Source: Eonycteris spelaea
Lineage: Eukaryota > Chordata > Mammalia > Chiroptera > Pteropodidae
Reading direction: 5' to 3'
DNA: 64,000 nucleotides
Assembly: GCA_003508835.1 (NCBI GenBank)
Contig: PUFA01000081.1
Coordinates: forward strand, 5,208,001 to 5,272,000
Shown here: piece after piece, positions 23,655-34,559 of the stretch
Numbering within the stretch: position 1 is the stretch's first letter
Layout of the letters: the number at the start of each line of letters is the position of its first letter
Position numbers and translations under genes: made by a program
Notes under the pieces: model-generated
Seen by the model: only the letters and a program-made list of their open reading frames with translations
Database searches by the model: none
What the model was told of the DNA's origin: nothing

Positions 23655-23770
23655 GGAGAAGGATCATTGAGCTACAGTCCCACCTCAACTATTATCAGGC
23701 TGTTTGGAAGTCTTTGTGCCTCAGCTTCCTCATTTATAAGATAGAAATTCATCCTTCCAAGTCAGAATGT
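23655..23770 (+). mobile_element. MIR SINE fragment
   Basis: TGTGCCTCAGCTTCCTCATT and TATAAGATAGAAATTCATCC with preceding CAGTCCCACCTCAACTATTA follow MIR. Confidence 0.65.
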
Positions 23771-23774
23771 TGTA

Positions 23775-24268
23775 GTTCAAACCAAATAAAATGCAAAAAG
23801 AGATTGGAACACTATAAAGCACACCCAATGGTATTTTTATCACTTTGGGTTTATAAATACAAAACCAAAAAAGAAACCTAGTCATTTTGATTTTTTCTCT
23901 TATTTATCAACATGTTTGAAATCAACCAAAAGCCTTAGTGACAAATTAGTCTCAAAAATGTTACCTGGAGTACAAATTAATGCTCTAGCTTTCTGTGGAT
24001 TTAGAACAGAGATCATGTCCCCTGTTTCAGTTGTTCTTGTTAGCTTATTATAGTTAGGTATCTTAGGAAATAATTATTCTCTGTTGAAAGAGTAGCCTCT
24101 CCTAGTCATAAAAACAATAAAATTTTCTTTGTCGGTGTAGAAAGGTCAGCATGACAGATATTAGTGTAGTGTTAAAACCATAACATTTCAACTAGTCAGA
24201 GTTGAAAGCTTGTTGCTATAGCTTGCTGGAAAATCATAAAATTTTATCTTGAGGTATGTTTCCCTACT
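23775..24268. other. Unique DNA
   Basis: No repeat or gene recognised. Confidence 0.4.
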
Positions 24269-24271
24269 GCA

Positions 24272-24448
24272 GGGTCCCTAACCCCAGGCCTCAGCCTGGT
24301 ACCAGTCTGCACAGCAGGCAAGCGAGCAAAGCTTCCTCTGTGTTTACAGCCACTCCCCAGCCCTAGCATCACCGCCTCAGATCATCAGATTCTCATAGGA
24401 GCACCAGTCCCTCGTGCCAGAAAAGGTTGGGGGCCTCTTCAGGGCCTA
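24272..24448 (-). mobile_element. MER1-type hAT-Charlie element
   Basis: AGGGTCCCTAACCCCAGGCC, TGGTACCAGTCTGCACAGCA, AAGCTTCCTCTGTGTTTACA and CAGATTCTCATAGGAGCACC match the MER1/Charlie3 consensus in reverse. It abuts the following MLT1 LTR almost directly. Confidence 0.85.
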
Positions 24449-24451
24449 CTG

Positions 24452-24832
24452 TATAACTCTGCTAGGCTGCCATAAGAAAGTACCATAGACTGGGTGGCTT
24501 AAACATCAGAAATGTATTGTTTCACAGTTAAGGAGGCTAGAAGTCTGAGATCAAGGTGCCGGTTGCTTTCTTCCGAGGCCGCTCTCCTTGGCTTGCAGAT
24601 CATCATTTTCTCCCTTTGTCTTCACATCCCTCTGTTTGTGCCTATGTCTGTGTCCAAATTTCTTATTCTTATAAAGACAGCAGTCCTATTGGATGAAGCC
24701 TTATCCTGATGACCTCCTTTTTAAATTAATTACTCTTTTAAAGACCTTATCTTCAAATATGGTCACATTCTGAGGTACCGAAGGCTTGGTACTTCAACAT
24801 ATGCATTTGTGGACACAATTCAGCCCATGGCA
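24452..24832 (-). mobile_element. MLT1 LTR (ERVL-MaLR)
   Basis: Reverse complement of MLT1: TAGGCTGCCATAAGAAAGTA, ACTGGGTGGCTTAAACATCA, AGATCAAGGTGCCGGTTGCT, AAGACCTTATCTTCAAATAT and a terminal ACACAATTCAGCCCATGG. Second of three parallel copies. Confidence 0.95.
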
Positions 24833-24839
24833 CTCTGGT

Positions 24840-25000
24840 CTCTGACCCCTCTAAATCCATGTCCTTCTCACAGTCAAAATATACTATCATTTTACTTTAG
24901 GATCCAAAAGAACAGTTCTAAAATTTTTTATAAAAATTTAGGGTTATTGTTTCTTCCTCTTAAAATAGGTAGTGTATACTTCAATTACACTATGCATATT
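24840..25000. other. Unique DNA
   Basis: Nothing recognised. The 65-codon frame here starts inside the LTR. Confidence 0.4.
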
Positions 25001-25002
25001 AG

Positions 25003-25220
25003 CTAATTTATTCAGCACACTTTTTCTGAGGATTTACTATGTGCCAGCCCAAGGGCTGTAGCAGCATCTTCCGATACAGTTCTTCCTCTAATAACCTCCA
25101 AAATATGTCACAGCTTGCTCAGGCCATGCCTTCAGAAAGACCTGGAACCATTTCTTCCTCTCTGAATTCTCATTACTTGGCATTTAGTTAGCATTTATTA
25201 CAACCTGGTCCCATTTTTCT
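25003..25220 (+). mobile_element. Possible L2-type fragment
   Basis: GAGGATTTACTATGTGCCAG followed by sequence such as CAGGCCATGCCTTCAGAAAG and AATTCTCATTACTTGGCATT recalls L2. The two halves may be separate pieces in opposite orientation. Confidence 0.45.
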
Positions 25221-25264
25221 TCCAATTACATATTCGAAACTATTTTGGATATAAATATTTCAAT

Positions 25265-25395
25265 GTCTTAAGATAAAGAGTTGGACCAGGAGTCCGGGTC
25301 CTGGGCAGCATTGCCAACAACCTTATTTGCCTTAGCTTCTTCAATTGTAAAATAATGTGATTTGAACTATAAATCTTTATGGGCACTTCCAATGC
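25265..25395 (+). mobile_element. Possible MIR fragment
   Basis: TTAGCTTCTTCAATTGTAAA and ATAATGTGATTTGAACTATA resemble the MIR core. Weak match. Confidence 0.45.
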
Positions 25396-25399
25396 AATA

Positions 25400-26012
25400 A
25401 TTATGTGACTTACTCAGGCTTGTGGAGTCAGAGAGGCCTTCTTGTAGGAGGAAGCTTTTTTGATTCATCACTAAGTAAGAGTTTGTTGAGGGGCATTTAG
25501 GGCAGTGGAATGTTCAGAACTGGTAGCAACTCTAGGGTGCTCCCAGAACTCGGCCCACTCTCAGCCGCCATGTATTTGAATCCAAATCTGCTCACCTCCA
25601 GGTACATGCAGAGGCATTATTGAGACCACACAGTGATTACTTACTTGTGTATCACCTCATATTACTGGCCTTCACATAGTAGCAGTTCTTTGTTTTTGTT
25701 TACCTTCTACTGCTCTTCTGTTTGGAGTACGCATGAGGATATATATTTCACATCCCCACCTAACCTATATCTCAAACTTTCAGTAATCTAGAAAAGAAAG
25801 GATGATTATAGTAGGCTGATATTATTTATAAAAGCTCTGTTAAGGAAAAAAAGTGACTTGACTATCACAGCTTAAAATGCATGTGCTTTGGACAACCATT
25901 TTCATTATTTAATACCGGGCTTACCAAGTCAATGAAATTGCCCAAGGAACTCATCTTGAAAGTGGGGTTTTACTGTAATACACTATCCAGAGCAGAAAAT
26001 TAGTTGTGGTTG
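25400..26012. other. Unique DNA
   Basis: No repeat or gene recognised. Confidence 0.4.
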
Positions 26013-26016
26013 AATA

Positions 26017-26410
26017 TAAGTTCGGCTGCTAAAACAAAATATCATAGGTCGAGTGGCTTAAACAATGGACCTTTATTTTCTCACATTTATGGAGGCTGGG
26101 AAGTCCAAGATCAAGGTGCCAGCTGGGATAATTTCTGGTGAGATCTCTCTTCCTGGTTTGCAGATACCATCTTCTTGCTGTGTCCTTATGTGGCCTTTCC
26201 TGTGAGTGTGCATGGAGAGAGAGAATACTCTGTCTGGTGCCTCTTCCTCTTCTTATAAGGGCATCAGTCCTACCTGATCAGGGCTCACTCTTTTGACTTC
26301 ATGTAATCTTAATTACCTCCTTGAAGGCCCTGTCTCCAAATAGAGCCATATTGGATGTTAGGGCTTCAACATATGAATGTGTGTGTGCGGGGGAAATTTA
26401 GTTCATAACA
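26017..26410 (-). mobile_element. MLT1 LTR (ERVL-MaLR)
   Basis: Reverse complement of MLT1: GAGTGGCTTAAACAATGGAC, AGGCTGGGAAGTCCAAGATC, CTTCTTATAAGGGCATCAGT, AATTACCTCCTTGAAGGCCC and CCAAATAGAGCCATATTGGA. Third parallel copy. The GTGTGTGTGCG tract near its end is a small internal expansion. Confidence 0.95.
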
Positions 26411-26414
26411 AGTT

Positions 26415-28210
26415 TATGGAGATCTTAAGTGCCTTATGCTAAGTATCATATGGACCAGGTAACCATCTGGACTCCAAAATAGTATCTCAAAATTCAGCAC
26501 CATTCTGAAAGTAACCAAGTTTCTTCTGTCTGAAATATGAGGAAATTATTCTACATTTTTTTCTCTCTCTCAGCCTAGTGCATTTTAAAATAGATTTGAA
26601 ACCGAGGAAATTAGCACCTTCAATTTATTCTCAGAACAGATAGCTGCTAATAAGTAGGGAAAATTAAAAATTTTCAGCCAGCTCACTTTTATGTTTTATA
26701 ACACATACCACTTTGGTTTTGGAGTAGTTTAATTTAAATTAATCATTAGACTCTCTTCAGAGTTAGAAATGAGGTGGTATTTAAAGCAAGTTATATATTG
26801 TTAGTATAATCTGACACATAAAATTTAGCCTGAGGTGCAGTCAGTCATATATAATGGCTGATACTCTATGTATTTTTAGCCCCAACAGGTCAGATAACAA
26901 AGATGATTTCCAAGTTCAAGGTTAAATAATTTGAAGTGGGGGAGACTCATGAAAGAAAGTCCCTTTAGGAGTATAGATTACAGGGTAGAGGAATAATAGG
27001 ATTTCACCTACTTTTTCAGACTAAAGCATCTTTCCCTGAGATGTTTGATCAGACACAAAGAATGACAATAGAATCCACTGAGCTGCCTCAATATTTTAAA
27101 CACCTGGTCAATGGTATACTAATTTACAAAAGATTGTTCATTGTCAAATCAGGTTTTGATGGTGACTTGGATCTCTATTGAGCTCATTCACCACAATGAC
27201 AGCATGGCCAGACTCACTTCCTTCTGATCAGAGAGGAGAGATAATGAGAGGAAAGGGATTGCTACTGTCAAAGTCTCTCTAACTATGCTGTGAAGGTTTA
27301 TGGAAATCACTTAGACATGGAAGATAAGTTTTGCTAGTCCCTTATGATTCATTAGAAGGTGGCCTCATCCTATATCCCCACTTTGGTGAGATGACCTGTT
27401 TCCAATGAGAACATTTGACATTATCAGTGAAGCCAAATAATCTCTTTATAGGAGGAAAGCATGACACTTTATCCAGAAAAGTTAAGCATATCACATTTCC
27501 CAATTTCATAGACATATGAATTAGGTAGAAAATGACCCTTAGGGAGTAAATAGCTATATATGTGATGTTACTTGCCATTCAGGAGCATTTGATACTTGTT
27601 ACATAGTTTTTCATCTCTGTTTGATCATCTATATTGCAACTAAGTGTCCAGAGCAATAAGTAAAGGGAGAATGCTTTGTTTAATGGTGATGTGACTTCTC
27701 CAGAAATGACAAATGTACTCATCACTGCAACCCTTGGGTGTTATAAAAGGGGAAATTACTGTGAACTCATCGTTCCAGTCCCCTCTGGATCCATAGTCTG
27801 TTTCAGAGCCAAGTGCTTGCCAAACTATCTGACTGCTACGTCAGAGACCATTATCTTTTCAGCGGTAGGGACTAGACAGTAGGGATACAATTGGCTCCTC
27901 TAATGGGTGCTACACAGGACTACCAGTGAGCAGACAGCTGGCTGGGATCCATCGTGCCCTGTATTCCTCACCTTTGGTGAAGTCTTTTTCTATAGCAAAA
28001 CTCTGGCTTTGTATAAGACAAGATTCCAACAGAAGAATTCTTAGAGTGTTAGGTAGAGTTACCCTTCAGTAGAGAATATTGCAGAATCCCAGCCAAGGAG
28101 CCTTATGTCAATGGAACCATCCCAACATAATGGGGGTCCTGGTGAAATATGAGGCCCCTGCCTTTGGATAGCCTCTAGATGTTAGGGACTTTCGTCCCCC
28201 CTCCTTTATA
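26415..28210. other. Unique DNA, 1.8 kb without recognisable repeat
   Basis: No repeat family or gene recognised. Frames at 27342-27578 and 27676-27882 have no domain. GGGTGTTATAAAAGGGG near 27737 looks TATA-like, but there is no supporting promoter context. Confidence 0.4.
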
Positions 28211-28214
28211 TTTT

Positions 28215-28322
28215 CACCTGTTCATCTGAGAGACGATTTGCTATGTTCTGGGACCACAGTGTTCAACAAGCCAGGGAAGCGACTGCCTTCATGAAGCTTT
28301 CAGTATAATGGTAGAAGCAGAC
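28215..28322 (-). mobile_element. L2 LINE, left piece of an interrupted copy
   Basis: TGCTATGTTCTGGGACCACA, GTGTTCAACAAGCCAGGGAA and GACTGCCTTCATGAAGCTTT follow reverse-complement L2. The copy resumes after the MER20 insertion at about 28570. Confidence 0.65.
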
Positions 28323-28565
28323 TAGGGTTTTTCAACTGTAGCACTATTGACATTTTGTGCTGGATAACTCTATGTTGGGGTGGAAAGGGATAGAACTGTC
28401 CTGTGCATTCTAGGGTATCAAGCAATATAAAATATGACCTCTACATATTAGATGCCAGTAGTAACTTACCTTCCCTGGTTGTGACAACCAAAAATGTCTC
28501 CAGACTTTGCCAAATATTGCCCATGTGGGAGTAGGAACAAAATTCCCTGTTGTTGAGCTAGGCTA
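28323..28565 (+). mobile_element. MER20 hAT-Charlie element
   Basis: Near full-length MER20: TTTCAACTGTAGCACTATTG, ACATTTTGTGCTGGATAACT, CTGTCCTGTGCATTCTAGGG, AGATGCCAGTAGTAACTTAC, GTTGTGACAACCAAAAATGT and CTCCAGACTTTGCCAAATAT. It splits an L2 copy. MER20 copies have been reported as regulatory elements in endometrial cells of placental mammals. Whether this copy is active is unknown. Confidence 0.95.
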
Positions 28566-28569
28566 AAAT

Positions 28570-28930
28570 ATAAGAAAACGAAGTCTCACAAAGGAAACAA
28601 ATGTAGCATTAGCTGCGAGAGAAATTTAGATGATGGATTTAGGTTATAGACAGTCACCTCTTTAAGAGGTGCTATTTAATATGAAACCCAAAGGAAGACA
28701 ACATTGAATATAGGAGTGTTCCAGAAAGAACAGAGCTTGATGCATTCATGGCACCAAAGCAGGCCCATGTGACTGGCAGTGCTAGAGGAAGTGAAAGGTT
28801 GCATTATAAGAACTTTGGTGATGGTGATGACAGTATGGATTTTCAGTGTGGTAGGAAGACCAGAGAATTTAAAGCCAGAAAGAAAGAGATATGACTTAAG
28901 AGTAACAGATTCCCCCTATGGTGTAGAAAT
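28570..28930 (-). mobile_element. L2 LINE, right piece of an interrupted copy
   Basis: Continues the L2 reverse complement: GAGGTGCTATTTAATATGAA, GAGTGTTCCAGAAAGAACAG, CAGGCCCATGTGACTGGCAG, TGACAGTATGGATTTTCAGT and AAGAAAGAGATATGACTTAA. The 80-codon plus-strand frame at 28779-29021 is an accident of this repeat. Confidence 0.7.
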
Positions 28931-28934
28931 TATA

Positions 28935-29273
28935 TTTGGAATGGAGGGAAAGTCAGCATTATTACTCAAAGCTTCTCTGCATATTTCACTTATGCTAGGT
29001 GCTCATAGGGGGTTCATCTAAAGGAACAGAGGACCAAGGACAATTTAGGGAAATTAATGTAAAGTGAAACCTAATCTTAGATTTCATTATTTAAATAGAA
29101 ATGATGTTGGTACAGAATCAGTGACTAAGTTATAAAATGCATGTGAATATTGCTTTGGGAACTATTTTCCAATTTGTAAAATGGGGATCAAAATTGAATG
29201 CATTAAAAGTATTAATTAAGATTTGAGAAACTTGACAAACCTCTTAATGATAGTTATCAACATTAATTTTTGC
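28935..29273. other. Mostly unique DNA
   Basis: Contains a possible MIR scrap around 29150-29200 (CCAATTTGTAAAATGGGGAT). Otherwise nothing is recognised. Confidence 0.4.
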
Positions 29274-29639
29274 TGTTAAAAAATTCAACTAGGATTTAAA
29301 GATCTTATTGTCTTTATTCAACAAGTCATGAATCAGGCAACATCAAATCTAGAAAACAGAAAGCAGCTCGGAGGAGCTGTACAAAATGAAAGACTTCTAT
29401 AGGCAGAAAAGAGTGAGAACAAGGAAGTTATACTAGGCTAAAAAGGAGGTTAATTATTGAAAGGTGACTTTCCTTAGAAGATGGCAGGGGTCAATCAGGC
29501 AGATAACCCTGATCAGGTGATTCCTGACTGGTTTAAGATTCTGTTTTTGGATGAGCCAGAACCATACTAAGTCTTGGGTTGGTGTTGTGGGGCTTAGCAT
29601 AAGCAACTCCATTTTGCATCTTTTGTCTTGTTTTTAACA
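29274..29639 (-). repeat. 3' LTR of the ERVL-class provirus (MER21-like)
   Basis: The minus-strand LTR opens TGTTAAAAACAAGAC, continues with AATGGAGTTGCTTATGCTAA, and ends AACA. A polyadenylation signal AATAAAG (reverse of CTTTATT at 29312-29318) and a weakened TATA-like CTATAGAAG (29394-29402) remain. The MER21 name is from memory. Confidence 0.85.
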
Positions 29640-29652
29640 ATTTCCTCCTTTT
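29640..29652 (-). other. Polypurine tract
   Basis: On the minus strand this reads AAAAGGAGGAAAT, directly upstream of the 3' LTR. It is the expected plus-strand DNA primer site of a retroelement. Confidence 0.8.
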
Positions 29653-32600
29653 GGGCAGACTCTCAGCCTAACAGAGATCATGATCATAAATTTAAGACAT
29701 CAGTGCTACTCCTAGCTATCATTTTGGAGTTCTCATCATTTTTTTCTCTGCTGAATCTTTGTGGAATTCACAGGTCATGATGTCAGGTTCCCATTCATCA
29801 AGCTGGTCATTCTGGACATTCTAGTGTTAGGGAGATCATTTGCTTGGTGGTTAGCAGATGGTGGTTTTCAGAGAATACAGTGCATCAGGGAAACTACTTA
29901 CTATAAGCAGGATAATGCCCATTGTCTAGAGTGAACTTCGGAGCCATAGTCCCCCAAATCAAAACAAATACAATCAAGGAAGTGAAAGAAAGGACTCACT
30001 TTCTGTAGCCACTGGATTATTCAGCTGAGTCTCAACTTTTCCAGAAGTGTAAATATAAGTGCAGCCAGTGGCATTGGCCAGAGCACAAATATGTCCTTAC
30101 TCAGCTAAAAGATAATCCAAGTCTATTCTGTAATCAAGAACAATTTTGGCAGAGAGCCTAAGGGATTTTTGTTGGGAAGCTATTGCTTTAGTAGCAGGTT
30201 CTCCAATATATTTAAGATGATGTTCCTGATCATAGCTTCATTTTCACTTATCAATGGTGATTGAGTAGGGATCTGCCAGCAGCAGCTAATTTTGAATCAT
30301 GAATGCCTCCTGATACTTCCCATTTGAGTGTGTGGCTAGAAAGGTGATAGCCATAGAGACCAGTAAATTTAAGGATCAATAGACTGCACAGGTGGTTTTA
30401 TTCTGGTTACCCTTGCCTTAGGTTCCTTTCTTCATACAGTGTCTGGATATCAGGGTCCCCAGATTTGGGGCTGTTAACCAATGAAGGAAATATATTTTGT
30501 GTTGGACTTCCAAACCCTGGGGGTTTGAGTTTGTGCCAGAGACGCTGAGACATTAGAGATCAGGGAAAAGTTTATGACAAGCAAAACTACAGGATCACCA
30601 GTATCATGCCAAATCTAACAGTCATTTGGAGGTTGGATAATCAATCCCCTTTGCAATGGCCTGAGATATGTGAACAACGGCATTGTCTTTCCAGGTTATA
30701 TTAAGGCAAAAGGTGAACAAAATAATTAAGGACATTGATAGTGTTAGAAAAATAATGGTCAGAGAGGAAAAATGTTTTTGATGTTTTGGGAGGGAACAGT
30801 TTACCTTGGTGTCAGCTATTTCTCAACTTGACTTTCAGGCCTCCAGTATTTGTACAGAACCATAAGTTAGGTGGCACCTTCATCAGTCATGAAATATGCA
30901 CCTGCTTGATACCTTGTAATTTGGCAGGGTCATTTCCATGAATCACACTTTTGCAAAATTATCAGAGTAAGACAATAACTATAAAAGATTTAAAAATGCC
31001 CTGGTTAAACAGACGATGAGTTTATTATAATAAAGTTGATAAGGAAATTTGGTTATTTCTGTGAAATATAACATTGTAAGATAACTGGAATTATGACGAT
31101 ACTATGACATATCAAGGTTTTAGAATTAAATACAATTTCTAGAACAATTGTAATAACATGCATCCATACAAATATAAGGTGGCTTAGCATCACTTCTTAT
31201 TTGATAAAGCTTCCCTTTTAAATTAACACATCAAACCTAATTTTTTTAAACATCTTACTGAATGAGAGACAAATCCTTTAAGATTTTCCAGGGGTTGGTT
31301 TGAGGTCAAAAAGACTTCGTTTAAGACTTCATTTTAGGAAAATGTCAAAAGGTTTGAATATTTGATTAAATAGGATCACAGATCATTATGAAAGAATATT
31401 TAACTTAAGTGACAATAGGAAATGTTAAAGTTAAGTAATCAAAGACTTAATAAAAGCAATGTGAAACACAATTATTTTGGTAAGACACCAAAATCTTTGC
31501 TGTCCAGGCAGATGTTACTTAAAAGGTAACAAATGTGTCATTTCAATATTACAGGAACACTGAGGCAGGTCAGAATGTCGTTTTCTTGCTGTTAAAGCTC
31601 ATTTTTTTTAAAACCTTAAATAAATCCATTCTAATCTTAACCAGTTTGACCACACATAAAATTCTTTTCTCAAGACTTTTCCACAAATCTATATTTTTAT
31701 ATCCATTTAGAATTTTGTCTTTTATTTTCTATTAGTCATTTTGCTTTTCTTATCTACTTTTTGTGTATAGTTGTTAAGTTTCACTATTATTTCTAAGTAG
31801 TTTTAATTATATAGATTAACATCCTTAATCCTAATGAAAAACTAAGAAATAAGCAATTGTGGATAGTCTGTTATGCTAGCATTCTGTGGATTGGCACATT
31901 TATAAATACATTTCATAGTTTATAGAAGTATATTCTTCAGTGTGGCACATGTTTACTGATAGACCAAAATACCTTTAGTTCCTCAGTATAAGTAAAAAGT
32001 ACATAAACCCGTATTCAGTAATATTTCAGTATTTTATTTGGAAATGACCTAAATAGTCCATAAACATCCATTATTTAATATATCAGTATAACATTAAGCT
32101 TCAAGTTACCAAAGAGACTCTGGAAGCTATTTTTTGACATATAATTATTGTTGAAAAGTTTACCTATAAACTTTTATCATATCTTACATCTACTTCACTT
32201 ACTTGTTCTTAACAATCATGTTTCAGTTCCTCATTTCATGAGCCATTAAACAGCTAACCATTACCTTAAGTTATCTTTCTTGCTGACAAATACTGTAACA
32301 GAGATAATATGAGCTATTGATATAGAGCTCTTTACAAATTAATTTTGACAATACCATCCAGAAGTGGAGAAACATTGCACATCTGTAACATACATATATA
32401 GACAAATAAAACTATAGGTAGACACAAAAATCTTACAGCTTTAACTTCAAAGTTTTGGTCATGGGACAGTATGATAATACAAAACTTACTAGTTTATAAA
32501 AAGAACAGTTGGACCCAAATTGTGTTCTGGCAGGTGAAATAAGGTTACCTGCTCAGCTGGCTTAAACTTTTCACTAACATTTGTGGCAAGAATTAATTTG

Positions 32601-33442
32601 GTTCCTAGAGAAGCCTGGATAGAATACTGACTCTCAAAAGGCACAGAGAACAAATGTTAAGTTCTACCAAGAAGGACCTTTAATCCCTAAGTCCAGCTCC
32701 TTTGTAAAATCTACAAGCCTTTTGAGATGACTAGGAGAGGTTTGAGGTTGGTTATAGACGGTAGGTGGGCTTTGAACTGTTTTTAGAGCTGTATTTCTAT
32801 TCTTGTAAGGACTCAATTGATTAGACGGAACAGCTGTTTTTAATTCTTTCCTCAAAGGATCAGGCTGCAACCAGAATGACATCCAACTACATTATTTTTA
32901 ATTTGCTTCTTTTTATCAAAGAGAAAAATCTTCAACTAAGGTAAAAATGGAAAGATTTTTATGTTCTAGATTTAAGAGCTGTTTGTCTTTGGAATATTTT
33001 TCTTTCCCTAACAGCTTTTAAATGCTCGACTGACACCCACCCATTTTGCTACTTTGGCTTCTGACATTCCCATTAACAATAATAGATCTATTACTTCTTT
33101 ATCGCATATGTCCATTAACAGAAACAGACCTATGGGCACCAGTAGTAACCAAAGAGATGGTACTGCATACCAGAGAAGCTGTTAGCTCTGCACCATGAGA
33201 AGTTCCCAAAGAGAAACTGAAACAGCAGACAAACAGTGATGTGAGTTAAGGAGGCTCTGTTAGATTCTCCTGTCAGTCTAGGCTGACCTATTAACCTTGG
33301 GAGCTAAACGTCAAGAGAGTGGAGTTCATATCTGAGAGGAACTTACCCATGGAAACCTCAAGACAAGAGAACCCAGGGGGTTCATAAGTGCCGACACCTG
33401 TGTTTCTTGTTGTCCTCAAAGCCATAAAAGTCTTCTTCAGAT

Positions 33443-33461
33443 CTCATTACTGCTACCAAAC
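33443..33461 (-). other. Primer-binding site
   Basis: On the minus strand the 5' LTR is followed by GTTTGGTAGCAGTAATGAG. The TGGTAGCAG core is compatible with a leucine tRNA primer, as known for ERVL elements, though several positions differ. Confidence 0.65.
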
Positions 33462-33824
33462 TGTTAAAAAAAAAAAATCAACTGAGTAAAGACCAATTGG
33501 CTTTATTCAATAATTCATAAATTGGGCAGCATCCAATAGAGCAAAGAGAAAGAAGCTGTACAAAATGAAAGACTTTTATAGAAAGAAGGGAATGGGAACA
33601 AGAAAGCTCTACTGGGCAAGAAAAGTAGATTGGTAATTGCAAGGTCACTTTGGGAGATGGCAGGGATGTAATAGGCAGATAACCTAACTAGTGCTGATCA
33701 GACAATTCCTGACTGACTGGTTTAATTTTCCATCTTTGAGAGCTGAACCTGTAATTGAATTATTTCTCAATTTGGTGGCATGGGCTTAGCATAAGCAACT
33801 CCATTTTGGATCTGTTTTCTTACA
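33462..33824 (-). repeat. 5' LTR of the ERVL-class provirus (MER21-like)
   Basis: On the minus strand it starts TGTAAGAAAACAGATCC and ends AACA after a T-run (the A-tract at 33466-33477). A clear TATA box CTATAAAAG (33573-33581) and polyadenylation signal TTGAATAAAGCC (33502-33513) are retained in the correct order for an LTR promoter and terminator. Confidence 0.9.
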
Positions 33825-33829
33825 TGCAA

Positions 33830-34140
33830 ATATCACGTTTCCCCTCCTACACATTTCTCAAATTCATCTGCTCTTCATGACCACTATCACTCTATAATCT
33901 ATTCCTGAGCCTAAACTTAATAATGAAAATTCATATTTAACTCATTTTAAACTTAAAGAAATTTTAGTGAATATTTTTTAAATACCTATAGTGGAACAAC
34001 TTTACTTAATATTTTACGTAGTATTGCTAGCCAATCCTGAGTTTCACAGGATGATCCTAAGAACCATAAACAGAAAATAGGATTATACTCTATAGAAACA
34101 GGACCAAAATGGAAGTGTCCTAACGGATCTTCCGGAGAAG
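33830..34140. other. Unique DNA
   Basis: Nothing recognised. Confidence 0.4.
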
Positions 34141-34144
34141 GTAG

Positions 34145-34275
34145 AATCAAGCAGTTATTCATTCACAAATATGGATTAATGCCGACTCTGAGGAAGGTAC
34201 ATACTAGGTGCTAGGACACAATGGGCAGCAAAATCTAGAATGTTTCCAGTCAGTGAAAGAGTAGAGGATACTTGC
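34145..34275 (-). mobile_element. L2 LINE fragment
   Basis: ATTCATTCACAAATATGGAT and TACTAGGTGCTAGGACACAA with TGGGCAGCAAAATCTAGAAT follow the L2 3' end in reverse. Confidence 0.6.
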
Positions 34276-34384
34276 ATTGATATAATAACTAAAATGTGAA
34301 TTTTGACAAATGCGGCAAAGTTTTCCTGAAGATGGGACATTTTCTGAATGGTGGGATATACTTTAATGTGCCAGGAACTACTGG

Positions 34385-34555
34385 CTATTACACTATAATC
34401 ATTTAATATTTATACCAGCCTGATAAAGTAGATATTATTTTCATTTTATAGATGAAGGAACTGAAGATTTAGACAGGTTTACTAACTGTCCAAAGATAAG
34501 TAGCCAGCAAAATTGGAGCCAAGATTTGTTTCAGAGACTATGTCTTATTCAAGTA
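34385..34555 (-). mobile_element. MIR SINE
   Basis: Reverse complement of MIR: TCATTTAATATTTATACCAG, TTTTCATTTTATAGATGAAG, GAACTGAAGATTTAGACAGG, CAAAGATAAGTAGCCAGCAA and GGAGCCAAGATTTGTTTCAG. Confidence 0.9.
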
Positions 34556-34559
34556 AGGA

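Larger units (their letters stand above)
29274..33824 (-). mobile_element. ERVL-class endogenous retrovirus, two LTRs plus degenerate interior
   Basis: An old provirus about 4.55 kb long, read on the minus strand. The 5' LTR is 33462-33824, the interior 29640-33461 and the 3' LTR 29274-29639. A TGG-initiated primer-binding site and a purine tract sit exactly where expected. Both LTRs begin TG and end CA. The interior is shorter than a full ERVL and holds only short frames, the largest about 72 codons (32664-32882), in which I recognise no domain. Internal phrases resemble an ERVL internal consensus. By eye the LTRs agree at roughly three quarters of positions, implying an old insertion. Flanks (TTTGC left, TGCAA right) do not give a clear target duplication. 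Non-functional. Confidence 0.85.

Noticed and set aside
27730..27750. TATAAAAGG promoter-like word
   Set aside because: No CpG island, no initiator context, no downstream gene.
29240..29273. Target-site duplication for the ERVL provirus (TTTGC versus TGCAA)
   Set aside because: Only three bases agree in register. Not convincing.
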